NCBI GenBank assembly: GCA_016215155.1
Contig: JACRLQ010000012.1
Coordinates: 1 to 64,000 of the forward strand
Reading direction: 5' to 3'
Length of the DNA stretch: 64,000 nucleotides
Source of the DNA: Nitrospirota bacterium
Lineage (GTDB): Bacteria > Nitrospirota > Thermodesulfovibrionia > Thermodesulfovibrionales > UBA6898
Numbering within the stretch: the stretch's first letter is position 1; each line of letters opens with the position of its first letter. Both the position numbers and the translations under genes were made by a program. This document shows positions 27,473 through 35,617 of the stretch, piece after piece. The notes beneath the pieces were generated by a model, which saw nothing but the letters and a program-made list of their open reading frames with translations, was not told the DNA's origin and did not search any database.

Positions 27473-28587
27473 AGACAACAGGTATACTCGGCGGATTTTA
27501 TAAAAAGGCGACTCTGGCGCTTCTGACTTCCCTGATTTTTCTCATAATATCCGGGGCCTATACCTCCGGGGCCTCGGCCCTGCTTCAAACCGGGAGTCAG
27601 GCTCCTGATTTCGCGCTCAGGGACCTCGACGGCAAAGAAGTCGCCCTGTCGCACTACTCGCAGCAGAAGGCGGTGGTGATTTTTTTCTGGGCCACCTGGA
27701 GCGCCAATTCACCGAAGGCGCTTAAACGGTTCGAAAACTTCAGGAAGAAATATAAAGACAGGGGCATAGAAATAATAGCGGTCAACGCCGATAATCAGGC
27801 AGTCTCCTCCGGTGACGTAGAAAAGATAAGAGACCTGGTAAAAAGCGCAGGGGTGACCTTCCCCGTCCTCATCGACAGAGGGCTCCAGACCTTTCGTGAC
27901 TATGAGGTCATTGCGCTGCCTTCAACAGTTGTGGTAGTCGAGGGCAAAATATCATATGTGCTGCCGGGGTTTCCGCTTGTCGCAACTGAAGAGCTCTTCG
28001 ACTACCTTTCGACCCTTGCCGGCGATAAACCCGTCAGCAAAACGGACGGGGGATATAAACCCAAACATGACGCGATAGCGGATGCCAATCTTGCGAAAGG
28101 GTTTGTCAGGAAAGAGAAGTTTGCCTTGGCGTACCCCCTGTACAAAAAGGCCATAGAAAAAGACCCAAAGTATATGCTCCCTTACGTCGAACTCTCCAGG
28201 CTCTATTGTCTGGAGGGAAGGCTTCAGGATGCGGAGGAGACCCTCCGAGGCGCCCTCAAGGTCGAGCCCGAACACCCGGCGGTCGTCAGTGAACTCGGCA
28301 ATGTGCTCATAAAGGAAAAAAAGATCAAAGAGGCCATTGAACTTCTGGCCAAGGTGGTCAAAGAAGAGTCTTATACACCCGCCGTTTATTATTACGCATA
28401 CGCCCTGTCCCAGGACGGACTTCTGGGGGAGGCTTTTGCGGTTTTTGAAAAAGCCATCCGGCTGAATCCCTTTGATCCGGCAATTTATAAATTGCGCGGT
28501 GAGGTCCTTGAAAATAACAGGATGACAAAGGAAGCCATAGCCGATTATAAGAAATCGCTTGAGCTTCTTATGAAATACAGGGACTGA
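27469..28587 (+). CDS. TlpA-like thioredoxin-fold protein without active-site cysteines, fused to TPRs
   Basis: 372 residues; the GTG start overlaps the previous stop by four bases. After a signal segment (ALLTSLIFLIISGAYTSGASA) comes a TlpA/AhpC-type domain (QAPDFALRDLDGKEVALSHY... IVIALPSTVVV-like cis-Pro loop). The redox motif WCxxC is replaced by WSANS in FFWATWSANSP, so it cannot do thiol-disulfide exchange in the usual way. Residues about 195-370 are four or five TPRs. A structural or chaperone role for the cytochromes of the same operon is plausible; loss of catalysis is read directly from the sequence. Confidence 0.9.
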   Translation: MKTTGILGGFYKKATLALLTSLIFLIISGAYTSGASALLQTGSQAPDFALRDLDGKEVALSHYSQQKAVVIFFWATWSANSPKALKRFENFRKKYKDRGIEIIAVNADNQAVSSGDVEKIRDLVKSAGVTFPVLIDRGLQTFRDYEVIALPSTVVVVEGKISYVLPGFPLVATEELFDYLSTLAGDKPVSKTDGGYKPKHDAIADANLAKGFVRKEKFALAYPLYKKAIEKDPKYMLPYVELSRLYCLEGRLQDAEETLRGALKVEPEHPAVVSELGNVLIKEKKIKEAIELLAKVVKEESYTPAVYYYAYALSQDGLLGEAFAVFEKAIRLNPFDPAIYKLRGEVLENNRMTKEAIADYKKSLELLMKYRD

Positions 28588-28588
28588 T

Positions 28589-29611
28589 TTGTCCAAAAGA
28601 CCTCGATTATTTCCGTCCGGACCCCTCATTTTGGCGCTTGTTATGATTGTTATATTTTCCCGGATCCAGTCCGCCGACTCCGCGGTGATGTCCGTAATTC
28701 AGCCCAGAAACAACAGTGTGATAACCGGCAGATTTCTGACCCTTTCGCTCAGGATAACCGACCCGGGAATCGACACTCTGACCGTCTCTTCGGGCAAGTC
28801 GGGCCGGGCACAGGTATTGCCCGTGCCGAAGGGAAAAGAGACCTTCTGCAAGGTCCTGCCGGTGAATTTTCGCGCCAATGAGATCGAGGTGACCGCGTCC
28901 AGGTCCGGGAAGATAGTTGATACCGCGAAAATAGCGGTCTCCTACAGGTCCGATATTTCTAACCGCTCAGGCCCCACGGGGGCTGAATTCACCTGGAAGC
29001 CGTTTCATGTTGAAGAAAGAGAGGCCGCCTGCGGCGGATGCCACAGGATGAACGTCACCGCCGGTGACCTGTTACCTAAAACCCCCGGGGACTCGATGTG
29101 CTATCCCTGTCATAAAAAAATTACTGACAACAAATCCGTTCACGGACCCTCAGCCCGGTGGGAGTGTCTCAGATGCCACGAGAAGGATTCCAAACCCAGC
29201 AGATTTGTCATCACGAATACCGAGGCCGACCTATGCTTTTCCTGTCATACAGGGGAAAAGGTCCTGTGGGCGAAAAAAAAATATATGCACGGACCGGCTG
29301 CGACCGGAAAATGCTCGATATGTCATGATCCTCACGCATCGCCGAGCCGTTATACCCTCAAACTACCGGTCAGGCAACTCTGCCTCTCCTGCCATGAAAA
29401 TGTCCTGAACGACTTCAAAAAACACTCTTTTAAGGTCTTCGCATCCGTCGCGGAGGAACATCCCATTCGGGGTGTCAGGGACCCCAAGAACCCTGGTGAA
29501 AAAATTACCTGTGCCAGTTGCCACAATCCGCACGCATCCGTAACGCCGGCCATGCTCGCCTACGAGGGTGGGAGCATTTATAATTTCTGCAACCAGTGCC
29601 ATAAAAAATAG
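28589..29611 (+). CDS. octahaem cytochrome c with N-terminal Ig-like domain
   Basis: 340 residues from a TTG one base after the previous stop. Signal peptide (LILALVMIVIFSRIQSADS), then about 100 residues of beta-sandwich (PRNNSVITGRFLTLSLRITDPGIDTL...), then eight CXXCH motifs (CGGCH, CYPCH, CLRCH, CFSCH, CSICH, CLSCH, CASCH, CNQCH) with CHDPHAS-type doublets like those of the first gene. It is exported and probably forms an electron chain with the larger cytochrome. No catalytic CXXCK motif is seen, so it is not recognisably NrfA or Otr. Confidence 0.92.
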   Translation: MSKRPRLFPSGPLILALVMIVIFSRIQSADSAVMSVIQPRNNSVITGRFLTLSLRITDPGIDTLTVSSGKSGRAQVLPVPKGKETFCKVLPVNFRANEIEVTASRSGKIVDTAKIAVSYRSDISNRSGPTGAEFTWKPFHVEEREAACGGCHRMNVTAGDLLPKTPGDSMCYPCHKKITDNKSVHGPSARWECLRCHEKDSKPSRFVITNTEADLCFSCHTGEKVLWAKKKYMHGPAATGKCSICHDPHASPSRYTLKLPVRQLCLSCHENVLNDFKKHSFKVFASVAEEHPIRGVRDPKNPGEKITCASCHNPHASVTPAMLAYEGGSIYNFCNQCHKK

Positions 29612-29622
29612 GAAGGAAACTC

Positions 29623-29652
29623 TTGACTAGCCTTGATCGGCCATGGTAATCT
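29623..29652 (+). promoter_or_regulatory. sigma-70 promoter
   Basis: TTGACT (29623-29628) and TAATCT (29647-29652) are spaced by 18 bases. Transcription would begin near 29659 and run into a strong hairpin at 29686, then on to the cold-shock gene. Confidence 0.55.
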
Positions 29653-29658
29653 AGCGGT

Positions 29659-29724
29659 GAAGTTTCAGAGGTTTTTGAATCGGTAGGGCCACAAAGACTT
29701 TTAGCTTTGCGGCCCTTTTTTTAT
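29659..29724 (+). ncRNA. candidate short leader/attenuator RNA upstream of the cold-shock gene
   Basis: A promoter ends at 29652 and a rho-independent terminator ends at about 29722, bounding a possible RNA of roughly 65 bases with no start codon plus ribosome site inside. It may be an attenuated leader of the cold-shock gene or a free small RNA. It could equally be simply the terminator of the cytochrome operon with an unrelated promoter. No known family is recognised. Confidence 0.3.
29686..29722 (+). terminator. rho-independent terminator
   Basis: GGGCC-A-CAAAG (29686-29696) pairs with CTTTG-C-GGCCC (29705-29715) with one internal mismatch and an eight-base loop, followed by seven Ts. It closes the cytochrome operon and precedes the cold-shock gene. 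Confidence 0.8.
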
Positions 29725-29772
29725 TGAAGTACGACGTCTGAGACTTAGTCTTAAGTAAGGAGGTAAAAAGTA

Positions 29773-29973
29773 ATGGCAAATGGAAAAGTAAAGTGGTTCA
29801 ATGAAGCAAAAGGATTCGGCTTTATCACAAGCGAAGACGGAAGCGACGTATTTGTACACTATTCATCCATCCAGAGCAACGGGTTTAAATCCCTTGCCGA
29901 AGGCGACGCGGTCAGTTTTGATACTGAAAAGGGACCGAAAGGTCCTAAGGCAGTGAATGTAGTGAAGATCTGA
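29773..29973 (+). CDS. CspA-family cold-shock protein
   Basis: 66 residues, the usual length for a single cold-shock domain. RNP1 is KGFGFIT and RNP2 is VFVHYSSI; the N-terminus [16 protein letters not shown] is diagnostic. It binds single-stranded RNA/DNA and melts secondary structure. AAGGAGG lies upstream of the ATG and a strong terminator follows. Confidence 0.97.
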   Translation: MANGKVKWFNEAKGFGFITSEDGSDVFVHYSSIQSNGFKSLAEGDAVSFDTEKGPKGPKAVNVVKI

Positions 29974-29986
29974 TTGGGGTATGAGC

Positions 29987-30020
29987 GCCCCCCTGCTAAG
30001 CGGCAGGGGGGCTTTTTTTT
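29987..30020 (+). terminator. rho-independent terminator of the cold-shock gene
   Basis: GCCCCCCTGC (29987-29996) pairs with GCAGGGGGGC (30003-30012), loop of six, then eight Ts (30013-30020). Confidence 0.92.
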
Positions 30021-30081
30021 GTCTTTTCGCATGATAATTGCGAATAGTCCGTTCGGATATGCCGCCCATCCGCAAAATGAA

Positions 30082-30090
30082 TGATATAAT
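30082..30090 (+). promoter_or_regulatory. extended -10 promoter element for hgcA
   Basis: TGATATAAT is an extended -10 element 35 bases before the hgcA ATG, just behind the terminator of the cold-shock gene. No good -35 is visible. The leader of about 29 bases lacks a Shine-Dalgarno sequence. Confidence 0.5.
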
Positions 30091-30125
30091 ATAACAAAGG
30101 GCGTGGACCTTTATTTCAACGAATC

Positions 30126-31271
30126 ATGGCAGAACTGAAATTCAGAAATGATCTGATCGGCGGCAGTGCCGGCATCCCCGGCGGCCCGCCACGGGAGTGT
30201 TGCCCCGGGAGCGCAGGGAAAAAACCTGACTTTGTTATCGGGACGATTATGACCGCCTCAGGTCCTGTCGAAAAAGTCTCCACCAGGCTTTCCTCGTCCG
30301 ATTATCTGGGGCATATCAGGTGCCGGACGACCGCCTTCAGAAACAATTATACTATACCCCCAGGGATATACGCTGCGGGACAACCCGGTGAAGATTCCGA
30401 TATACTCGTCAGTTCCAATTACAAACTCAGCTTCGACGCGCTCAGAAAGGAACTGGAAGGGTTAAATGTCTGGATCCTTGTCCTCGATACACGCGGAATA
30501 AACGTATGGTGCGCCGCCGGGAAGGGCACCTTCGGGACGGAAGAATTGCTCAGGCGGATATCTTCGACCGGCATTGAACATATCGTCAGCCACAGAAGGC
30601 TCATCGTTCCTCAGCTCGGGGCCCCCGGAGTAAGCGCCTATAAGGTGAAAAGGGCCTCCGGTTTCACGGTATGTTTCGGTCCCGTGCGGGCGAGGGACCT
30701 GAAAGAATTCATAGCCCGGGGGTACAGGGCAACGGATATGATGAGAACCGTGAGTTTTCCGATATATGACAGGCTCGTGCTGACCCCCATGGAGATTGTG
30801 CCGGCGATGAAGAACTATCCTGTGTATGTCCTGATCGTGCTTGTCATATCAGGCCTTCATCCCGATGGCATACTCTTCAGGGACGCCATCGCGGGGGGAA
30901 TACCGCTTCTGCTTCTGGGACTTGTGGCGATACTGGCGGGGGCCTTCATAACGCCTCTTTTGCTTCCGTATATCCCTTCCCGGTCATTTGCAGTCAAGGG
31001 ATGGATAGCCGGGATATTCTTTGTTTTCCCGCTGGTCCGGTTCACCTGGCCTGACGGCGGACAGGACCCGATTCTTCTGGGCTTTTCGTGTCTTTTTTTC
31101 CCCATGGTGAGTTCTTACGTTGCGCTTCAGTTTACAGGGTCCACCACATTTACCGGAATGTCGGGCGTGAAGAAGGAATTGAGGACAGCCGTGCCGGTCT
31201 ATATTGTCTCTGGTGTAATATCCCTGGTTTTGCTCATTATCCATAAGATCGCCGGATGGGGTCCACTTTGA
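30126..31271 (+). CDS. hgcA: HgcA, corrinoid protein of mercury methylation
   Basis: 381 residues. The family-defining cap-helix motif is present intact as NVWCAAGK (126-133); C129 corresponds to the corrinoid-ligating Cys93 of Pseudodesulfovibrio mercurii HgcA. The soluble corrinoid-binding domain spans about 1-225, followed by five hydrophobic segments (about 232-251, 258-281, 289-307, 315-335, 355-373) that anchor it in the inner membrane. HgcA transfers a methyl group from the corrinoid to Hg(II), giving methylmercury. The N-terminus carries an unusual CC pair (25-26, PPRECCPGS). hgcB overlaps its 3' end. The preceding cold-shock gene is separated by a terminator, so hgcAB form their own unit. 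No arsR-type regulator gene is adjacent. Confidence 0.95.
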   Translation: MAELKFRNDLIGGSAGIPGGPPRECCPGSAGKKPDFVIGTIMTASGPVEKVSTRLSSSDYLGHIRCRTTAFRNNYTIPPGIYAAGQPGEDSDILVSSNYKLSFDALRKELEGLNVWILVLDTRGINVWCAAGKGTFGTEELLRRISSTGIEHIVSHRRLIVPQLGAPGVSAYKVKRASGFTVCFGPVRARDLKEFIARGYRATDMMRTVSFPIYDRLVLTPMEIVPAMKNYPVYVLIVLVISGLHPDGILFRDAIAGGIPLLLLGLVAILAGAFITPLLLPYIPSRSFAVKGWIAGIFFVFPLVRFTWPDGGQDPILLGFSCLFFPMVSSYVALQFTGSTTFTGMSGVKKELRTAVPVYIVSGVISLVLLIIHKIAGWGPL

Positions 31272-31564
31272 AATATCTCACGGGAGTTTCAAGCCTCGTC
31301 CTCGATCCGGAGAAATGCACGGGTTGCGGGGTATGTATGACGGTATGTCCGCATAAGGTCTTTACGCGTATGGAAAAGAAGGTGACGGTCACCGACAGGG
31401 ACCTGTGTATGGAATGCAGCGCGTGCGTCAATAATTGCGCCTTCGGCGCGCTTACCGTCGACAGGGGTGTCGGGTGCGCGGCAGCGTTAATAAACAGCAT
31501 GATTAACGGCGGAGAGCCCTCCTGCGACTGCAGCGGCGGTCCCGACAAAGCCTCCTGCTGCTGA
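31256..31564 (+). CDS. hgcB: HgcB, ferredoxin of mercury methylation
   Basis: 102 residues with two [4Fe-4S] motifs: C21, C24, C27, C31 and C51, C54, C57, C61. The second reads CMECSACVNNC, close to the HgcB signature CMECGAC with Ser for Gly. The extra conserved Cys (C74, in GVGCAAALIN) and the terminal Cys pair (C101-C102) that distinguish HgcB from ordinary ferredoxins are present; C90 and C92 are additional. HgcB reduces the corrinoid of HgcA and is thought to hand over Hg(II). ATG 31256 lies 16 bases inside hgcA; a TTG at 31268 overlapping the hgcA stop is an alternative start. Confidence 0.94.
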   Translation: MGSTLKYLTGVSSLVLDPEKCTGCGVCMTVCPHKVFTRMEKKVTVTDRDLCMECSACVNNCAFGALTVDRGVGCAAALINSMINGGEPSCDCSGGPDKASCC

Positions 31565-31656
31565 CGTTATAATTTCTTTCATCACTTCCCGTAGTTCCGA
31601 ATATTTCCTGTTATCCTTCTGATACCCGGATACGTCATGTGCCGAAGCGTCCGGGG

Positions 31657-31685
31657 TTGACATTCGCGTTGCAATGAAATAAATT
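31657..31685 (+). promoter_or_regulatory. sigma-70 promoter of the sensor kinase gene
   Basis: TTGACA (31657-31662), 17-base spacer, TAAATT (31680-31685). The kinase ATG is 65 bases downstream. Confidence 0.65.
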
Positions 31686-31749
31686 CTAATCAGGGAGACC
31701 GTTTTGAGACCTGTTTGCGCGGATATCTACTATCTTAGCGGGGAGGATT

Positions 31750-33657
31750 ATGGAAAAAGCCTGGTTGCCCGAGTACCCGTTTTTGCGGCCGGGGGATGTT
31801 TTTAACGCGCTGTTTGAAAACTCCCCCGACATCATAATGCTTGTCGACCGGCAGTGCAGGGTCCTCAAGGGCAACAATCAATTTTCGCTGGAGACGGGTA
31901 TCGACGACCCTGCCGGACTTGATATCTCCGTGGTCCTTCATGAGGAATGCAGGGAGGCCGCCAGGGAGTCGATAACTCAATGTTTCGGCTCCGGAAGCCC
32001 GACTTTTTTTGAGCATTCCCTCAGACCTGACCGATGGTTCAGCTCCCGCGTCATCCCGATAAAAAGTGATGGGGCGATAACGCATGTCATCGTCATGTCC
32101 TCATATAACAGGGACCGCAGACGGACGGAGACCGCGCTTCGGGAAAGCGAAAGGAAGCTGCGCGCCATTACCACCCACATGGGTGAAGGCTTATATGTGT
32201 TGGACCCCGGCGGTACGGTCAGGTATATGAATCCGGCCGCCGAGAGGCTTCTGGGCTGGACGATCGAAGAGCTTTGGGGCAGAAATGTTCATGACGTCTT
32301 CCATTATCTCAAAGCGGACGGCTCGCCGCTGACGTTCAGGGAATGTCCCATCCGGAGGGTCCTCGAAGAAGACGGCCCGTTTGTGTCAAACGAAGAAGTT
32401 TTCGTAAGGAAGGACGGTGTGGTTTTCCCGGTTTCCGTAATCGCAAGCCCGCTTATGGAAGAGGGGAAAAAAGTGGCGACGATTACGGTTTTCAATGATA
32501 TCACAAGCCGGAAGGCCCTGGAACATCAGCTTGTCAGGACGCAGAAGCTTGAGTCCGTAGGAATCCTTGCGGGTGGAATTGCTCATGATTTCAACAACAT
32601 TTTGCAGGCAATTCTGGGATATATCACCATGGCGGGATTATCTATAGTTCCGGGACATGAGGCGCATGACAAATTACGCAGGGCTGAGGAGTCCGTGGCG
32701 CGCGCAAGGGAGCTGAGTTTGCGCCTGCTGACGTTTTCCAAGGGAGGGGAACCTTTCAAGAGGGTCACGACGGTCCAGGACCTTCTGCAGGATGCGTCGG
32801 TATTATCTCTTGGCGGGTCGAACATATCCTGTGACTATGACATTCCCGCCGGTCTGCACCGGGTGGAGGCGGACGTGGGGCAGGTCAGACAGGTGCTGCA
32901 TAATCTGCTCATAAACGCAAGGGAGGCGATGCCCGAGGGCGGGGCCGTGAATATAGCGGCGGAGAACATAGAGCTTGAGGAAAACCATAACGCCGGTGCG
33001 GGCGAAGGGGAATATGTAAAGATCTCGGTAACCGATAACGGCAGAGGGATATCGCCTGAAAACCTCGAAAAGGTGTTCGACCCTTATTTTACGACCAAGG
33101 GCATGGGGAGCGACAGAGGCACCGGCCTGGGGCTTGCGGTGTGTCATTCGATCATCAGGAAGCACGGGGGGCTGATGTCCGTTTCGTCGGAGCCCGGGAA
33201 GGGCTCAAAATTCAGCATATATCTGCCGTCGGCGGACAGACATTCCAAGGTGCTGGCGGTCGGCAATTACGAAATCAGCGCCCGAAAATCGATACTTTTT
33301 ATGGATGACGACGCCGTCGTCAGAAAAATAATGACCGACGTTGTCAGGCGGCTGGGGTATGACGTGTCGGTTGCATCGAATGGTGAAGAGGCGGTTGACC
33401 TTTACAGACACTACATGGACCAGGGCTGTCCGTTCGATCTGGTGATACTTGACCTGACGGTGCATGACGGGATGGGGGGGGAAATGGCGATGCGCAAGCT
33501 TAGGGAGTTAGACCCTGACGTCAGGGGGGTGATATCCAGCGGTTATGCGGAAAGCGAGCTTCTCAGGAACTTCAGAGACCATGGCTTTGCGGGGGCGATT
33601 GCCAAGCCTTACAGGATGCAGGAGCTGCGCGTTCTCCTGGGCAGACTGATCCCGTGA
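31750..33657 (+). CDS. hybrid sensor histidine kinase (PAS-PAS-HisKA-HATPase-receiver)
   Basis: 635 residues without membrane segments, so cytoplasmic. Two PAS domains (about 15-125 and 135-255), dimerisation domain with phospho-acceptor H279 in AGGIAHDFNN, ATPase domain with N box NAREAM, G1 DNGRGIS and G2 GTGLGL, and a C-terminal receiver (about 515-633) with phospho-acceptor D568 in VILDLT. The H-box type AHDFNNIL is that of NtrB-like/HPK4 kinases. The signal, read by the PAS domains, is unknown; no haem or flavin motif is evident. GGGGAGG precedes the ATG. No output regulator is adjacent, and a link to the neighbouring hgcAB is possible only by proximity. Confidence 0.93.
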   Translation: MEKAWLPEYPFLRPGDVFNALFENSPDIIMLVDRQCRVLKGNNQFSLETGIDDPAGLDISVVLHEECREAARESITQCFGSGSPTFFEHSLRPDRWFSSRVIPIKSDGAITHVIVMSSYNRDRRRTETALRESERKLRAITTHMGEGLYVLDPGGTVRYMNPAAERLLGWTIEELWGRNVHDVFHYLKADGSPLTFRECPIRRVLEEDGPFVSNEEVFVRKDGVVFPVSVIASPLMEEGKKVATITVFNDITSRKALEHQLVRTQKLESVGILAGGIAHDFNNILQAILGYITMAGLSIVPGHEAHDKLRRAEESVARARELSLRLLTFSKGGEPFKRVTTVQDLLQDASVLSLGGSNISCDYDIPAGLHRVEADVGQVRQVLHNLLINAREAMPEGGAVNIAAENIELEENHNAGAGEGEYVKISVTDNGRGISPENLEKVFDPYFTTKGMGSDRGTGLGLAVCHSIIRKHGGLMSVSSEPGKGSKFSIYLPSADRHSKVLAVGNYEISARKSILFMDDDAVVRKIMTDVVRRLGYDVSVASNGEEAVDLYRHYMDQGCPFDLVILDLTVHDGMGGEMAMRKLRELDPDVRGVISSGYAESELLRNFRDHGFAGAIAKPYRMQELRVLLGRLIP

Positions 33658-33672
33658 TCACATTGACGGGGA

Positions 33673-34455
33673 TCAGTTGTTTTCCTTGAAAAAAGGGACC
33701 CTCATTTCATGCTTAAGGCCGTACGCTGTGGTCTTTTCATATTCACTTACCCTGCGTCCGGACTCCCTTGCCCAGTCAGAGACGAGTTTTTCCGATTCCT
33801 GTTTCAGATAAGATTCGATGGCTTTTTCCACGTCCATACCCTCTTTGTAGTCAAATATTACGTAGCTGATCTCCCCGATACCGTCCGATACCTTCCTTCC
33901 GCTTCCGGGATCGCGCAGTATTTTGACCGTGTCATGCGCCTGTCCGACAAGACGCAGGAGGTATTGGTTCCAGATATTTTTTTCCACCGGATTAAGAAAT
34001 GTGTCATCAATGAGGGCGGGCAGCATTATATGGATGCGGTCGTCCGTTGAGATATCATATATCGTGAATTCAACATGGACCTTCGCGCTCTCCTCTTCAA
34101 TGGCATAGGTCGCTGAAAACTGATATGTGACGCCCAGGACCCAGTCGCACCTGTAGGGGAGACGCCTGGAACGGTCCCTGTTGAAGGGCCCGTTTTCGTC
34201 TATCGATTTTATGACCTCGGAAAAGGTCCTGCCGGAGACAAGATAGAATTCATATTCGACATTTTTGAGCAGTTCCGTCCCTTCAGGGACGCCGTATCTG
34301 GGCGCCTTGTCCAGGCCTTTCGTTTCGGACCGAGCCGGCGGTGCGGAAACGATATTTCCTCTCCCGTCGGCATAGATCGATATGGCGGAATATGAGCTTC
34401 CCCGGCACAACAGGACTAACAGCAAGGCAACAAATATGCAGCTTTTCCGGCTCAT
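33673..34455 (-). CDS. secreted DUF922-like protein
   Basis: 260 residues with a signal peptide (CIFVALLLVLLCRGSSYS), then a short DUF4124-like opening (ISIYADGRGNIVSAPP), then VEYEFYLVSGRTFSEVIKSI and CDWVLGVTYQFSATY, which resemble DUF922 putative zinc peptidase-like proteins. The expected HExxH is not present; the region reads LVGQAHDTVKIL, so catalysis by a metal is doubtful. Family assignment is from memory of pattern and is tentative. It converges with the sensor kinase gene. Confidence 0.7.
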   Translation of the reverse strand: MSRKSCIFVALLLVLLCRGSSYSAISIYADGRGNIVSAPPARSETKGLDKAPRYGVPEGTELLKNVEYEFYLVSGRTFSEVIKSIDENGPFNRDRSRRLPYRCDWVLGVTYQFSATYAIEEESAKVHVEFTIYDISTDDRIHIMLPALIDDTFLNPVEKNIWNQYLLRLVGQAHDTVKILRDPGSGRKVSDGIGEISYVIFDYKEGMDVEKAIESYLKQESEKLVSDWARESGRRVSEYEKTTAYGLKHEMRVPFFKENN

Positions 34456-34659
34456 GTTTAAGGATACTATTCTTTGATAACGAAATCAAATAAGCAAGGG
34501 CGGGCCGTGAGGACCTTCAAATCCCTTTTGTATTTAATTCCCCATGGCGGACATGACCAGGCCCCTGTTATAACCCTCGTCATCGTTTAAGTTCCGACTA
34601 AACAAAGGTTTTTCAACGCGCTGATGTTTAACGGGTGACCCACTTTAGTTTTCTTTATT

Positions 34660-35238
34660 TCACAATTTTTTCACGGGCTCAACGCGCCAGACTCCCGCTC
34701 GCATCTGGAGCGAGGCGGTCACTCGTTCGGGGCGAGTCGACCCCGGCGTTCTCAAATAAGTCACCTCAATTTGTGAATCCGTAGCATGAATGTTCTCTAT
34801 ATAGATTAAGCCCAGGTCCCCTGAGTCGATTTTGAGGTGTGAAGCGCCCTGAAACAGGTAAAGACTGCTTGCCTGCGTCACTGCCGCAGAGCCAAGACTC
34901 ACGAGATACAGGCCTTTTTTTACTTTCTTTATCTCGAACTGGGGGACCCACTCTTTCCAAAGAGGCAGGGGAAAAAGAGAACGAAATCTTCCGTGCAAAT
35001 CATCATCCGATAGGTTTTCCGGCTCAGAGGCTTCAAGAAACAGACCAACCGCTTTCACTACGCGCGGGTTCTTATGCCCCGTATCAGGAAGATCCGCTGT
35101 CTGCGTGACTTGAGACAGAATAGATGAAACGCGCTGATACTTCACGCTTGATGTACCCGCCTGCACTGGCGCAAGTACGCTAAACAAGAAGATGACTAAG
35201 ATAAGACAAACCGGTGATTGCTTCACTTTTAGCTCCAT
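34660..35238 (-). CDS. secreted protein of unknown function
   Basis: 192 residues with a signal peptide (LILVIFLFSVLAPVQAG). I do not recognise it. The mature part is mixed alpha/beta, with LFPLPLWKEWVPQF and paired strands LYLVSLGSAAV and IEVTYLRTPGST near the C-terminus. GGAG lies 11 bases before the ATG. It stands alone between two minus-strand and plus-strand neighbours; base composition is lower in GC than the flanking core genes. Confidence 0.65.
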   Translation of the reverse strand: MELKVKQSPVCLILVIFLFSVLAPVQAGTSSVKYQRVSSILSQVTQTADLPDTGHKNPRVVKAVGLFLEASEPENLSDDDLHGRFRSLFPLPLWKEWVPQFEIKKVKKGLYLVSLGSAAVTQASSLYLFQGASHLKIDSGDLGLIYIENIHATDSQIEVTYLRTPGSTRPERVTASLQMRAGVWRVEPVKKL

Positions 35239-35617
35239 TGACGCACAAAGCTCCAGTCGTTGCCCTTATCGCAATTATAGGAGCAAAATATGCATGTTAT
35301 ATGAATTTTTTGAATGTGCTACCTTAAAGAAGGTATTATCCCCCTCCGATTTGTTCTGTCTTAGTTCCCTCTATAGACAGCCCTGATGATCCGCACATCA
35401 TCCTGCAAAAATCTTGCAGGACTACATTATGTTATATAAAACAACTCTGGAAGGCAATAAATAAATGCACCGTTGTTACGCCAATTTAGAGATGTCCTTA
35501 AAAATGCATAAATGGTTTTGTTCCGGGCCTGCCGGCAGGCCTTAAAAACAGTCTTAGGGCCGCCTGCGAGGGAAAAGTTTGGTATAATCTGTTAAAATAG
35601 CGGCCTGAGCGATCATC
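35239..35617. other. 379-base intergenic region with a palindrome and the scpA promoter
   Basis: No gene seen. It is AT-rich up to about 35,500. It holds a perfect 16-base palindrome GGCCTGCCGGCAGGCC (35526-35541) of the dispersed GC-rich type, and an extended -10 element TGGTATAAT (35580-35588) about 30 bases before scpA. There is no clear -35 and no Shine-Dalgarno sequence before scpA. Confidence 0.5.
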
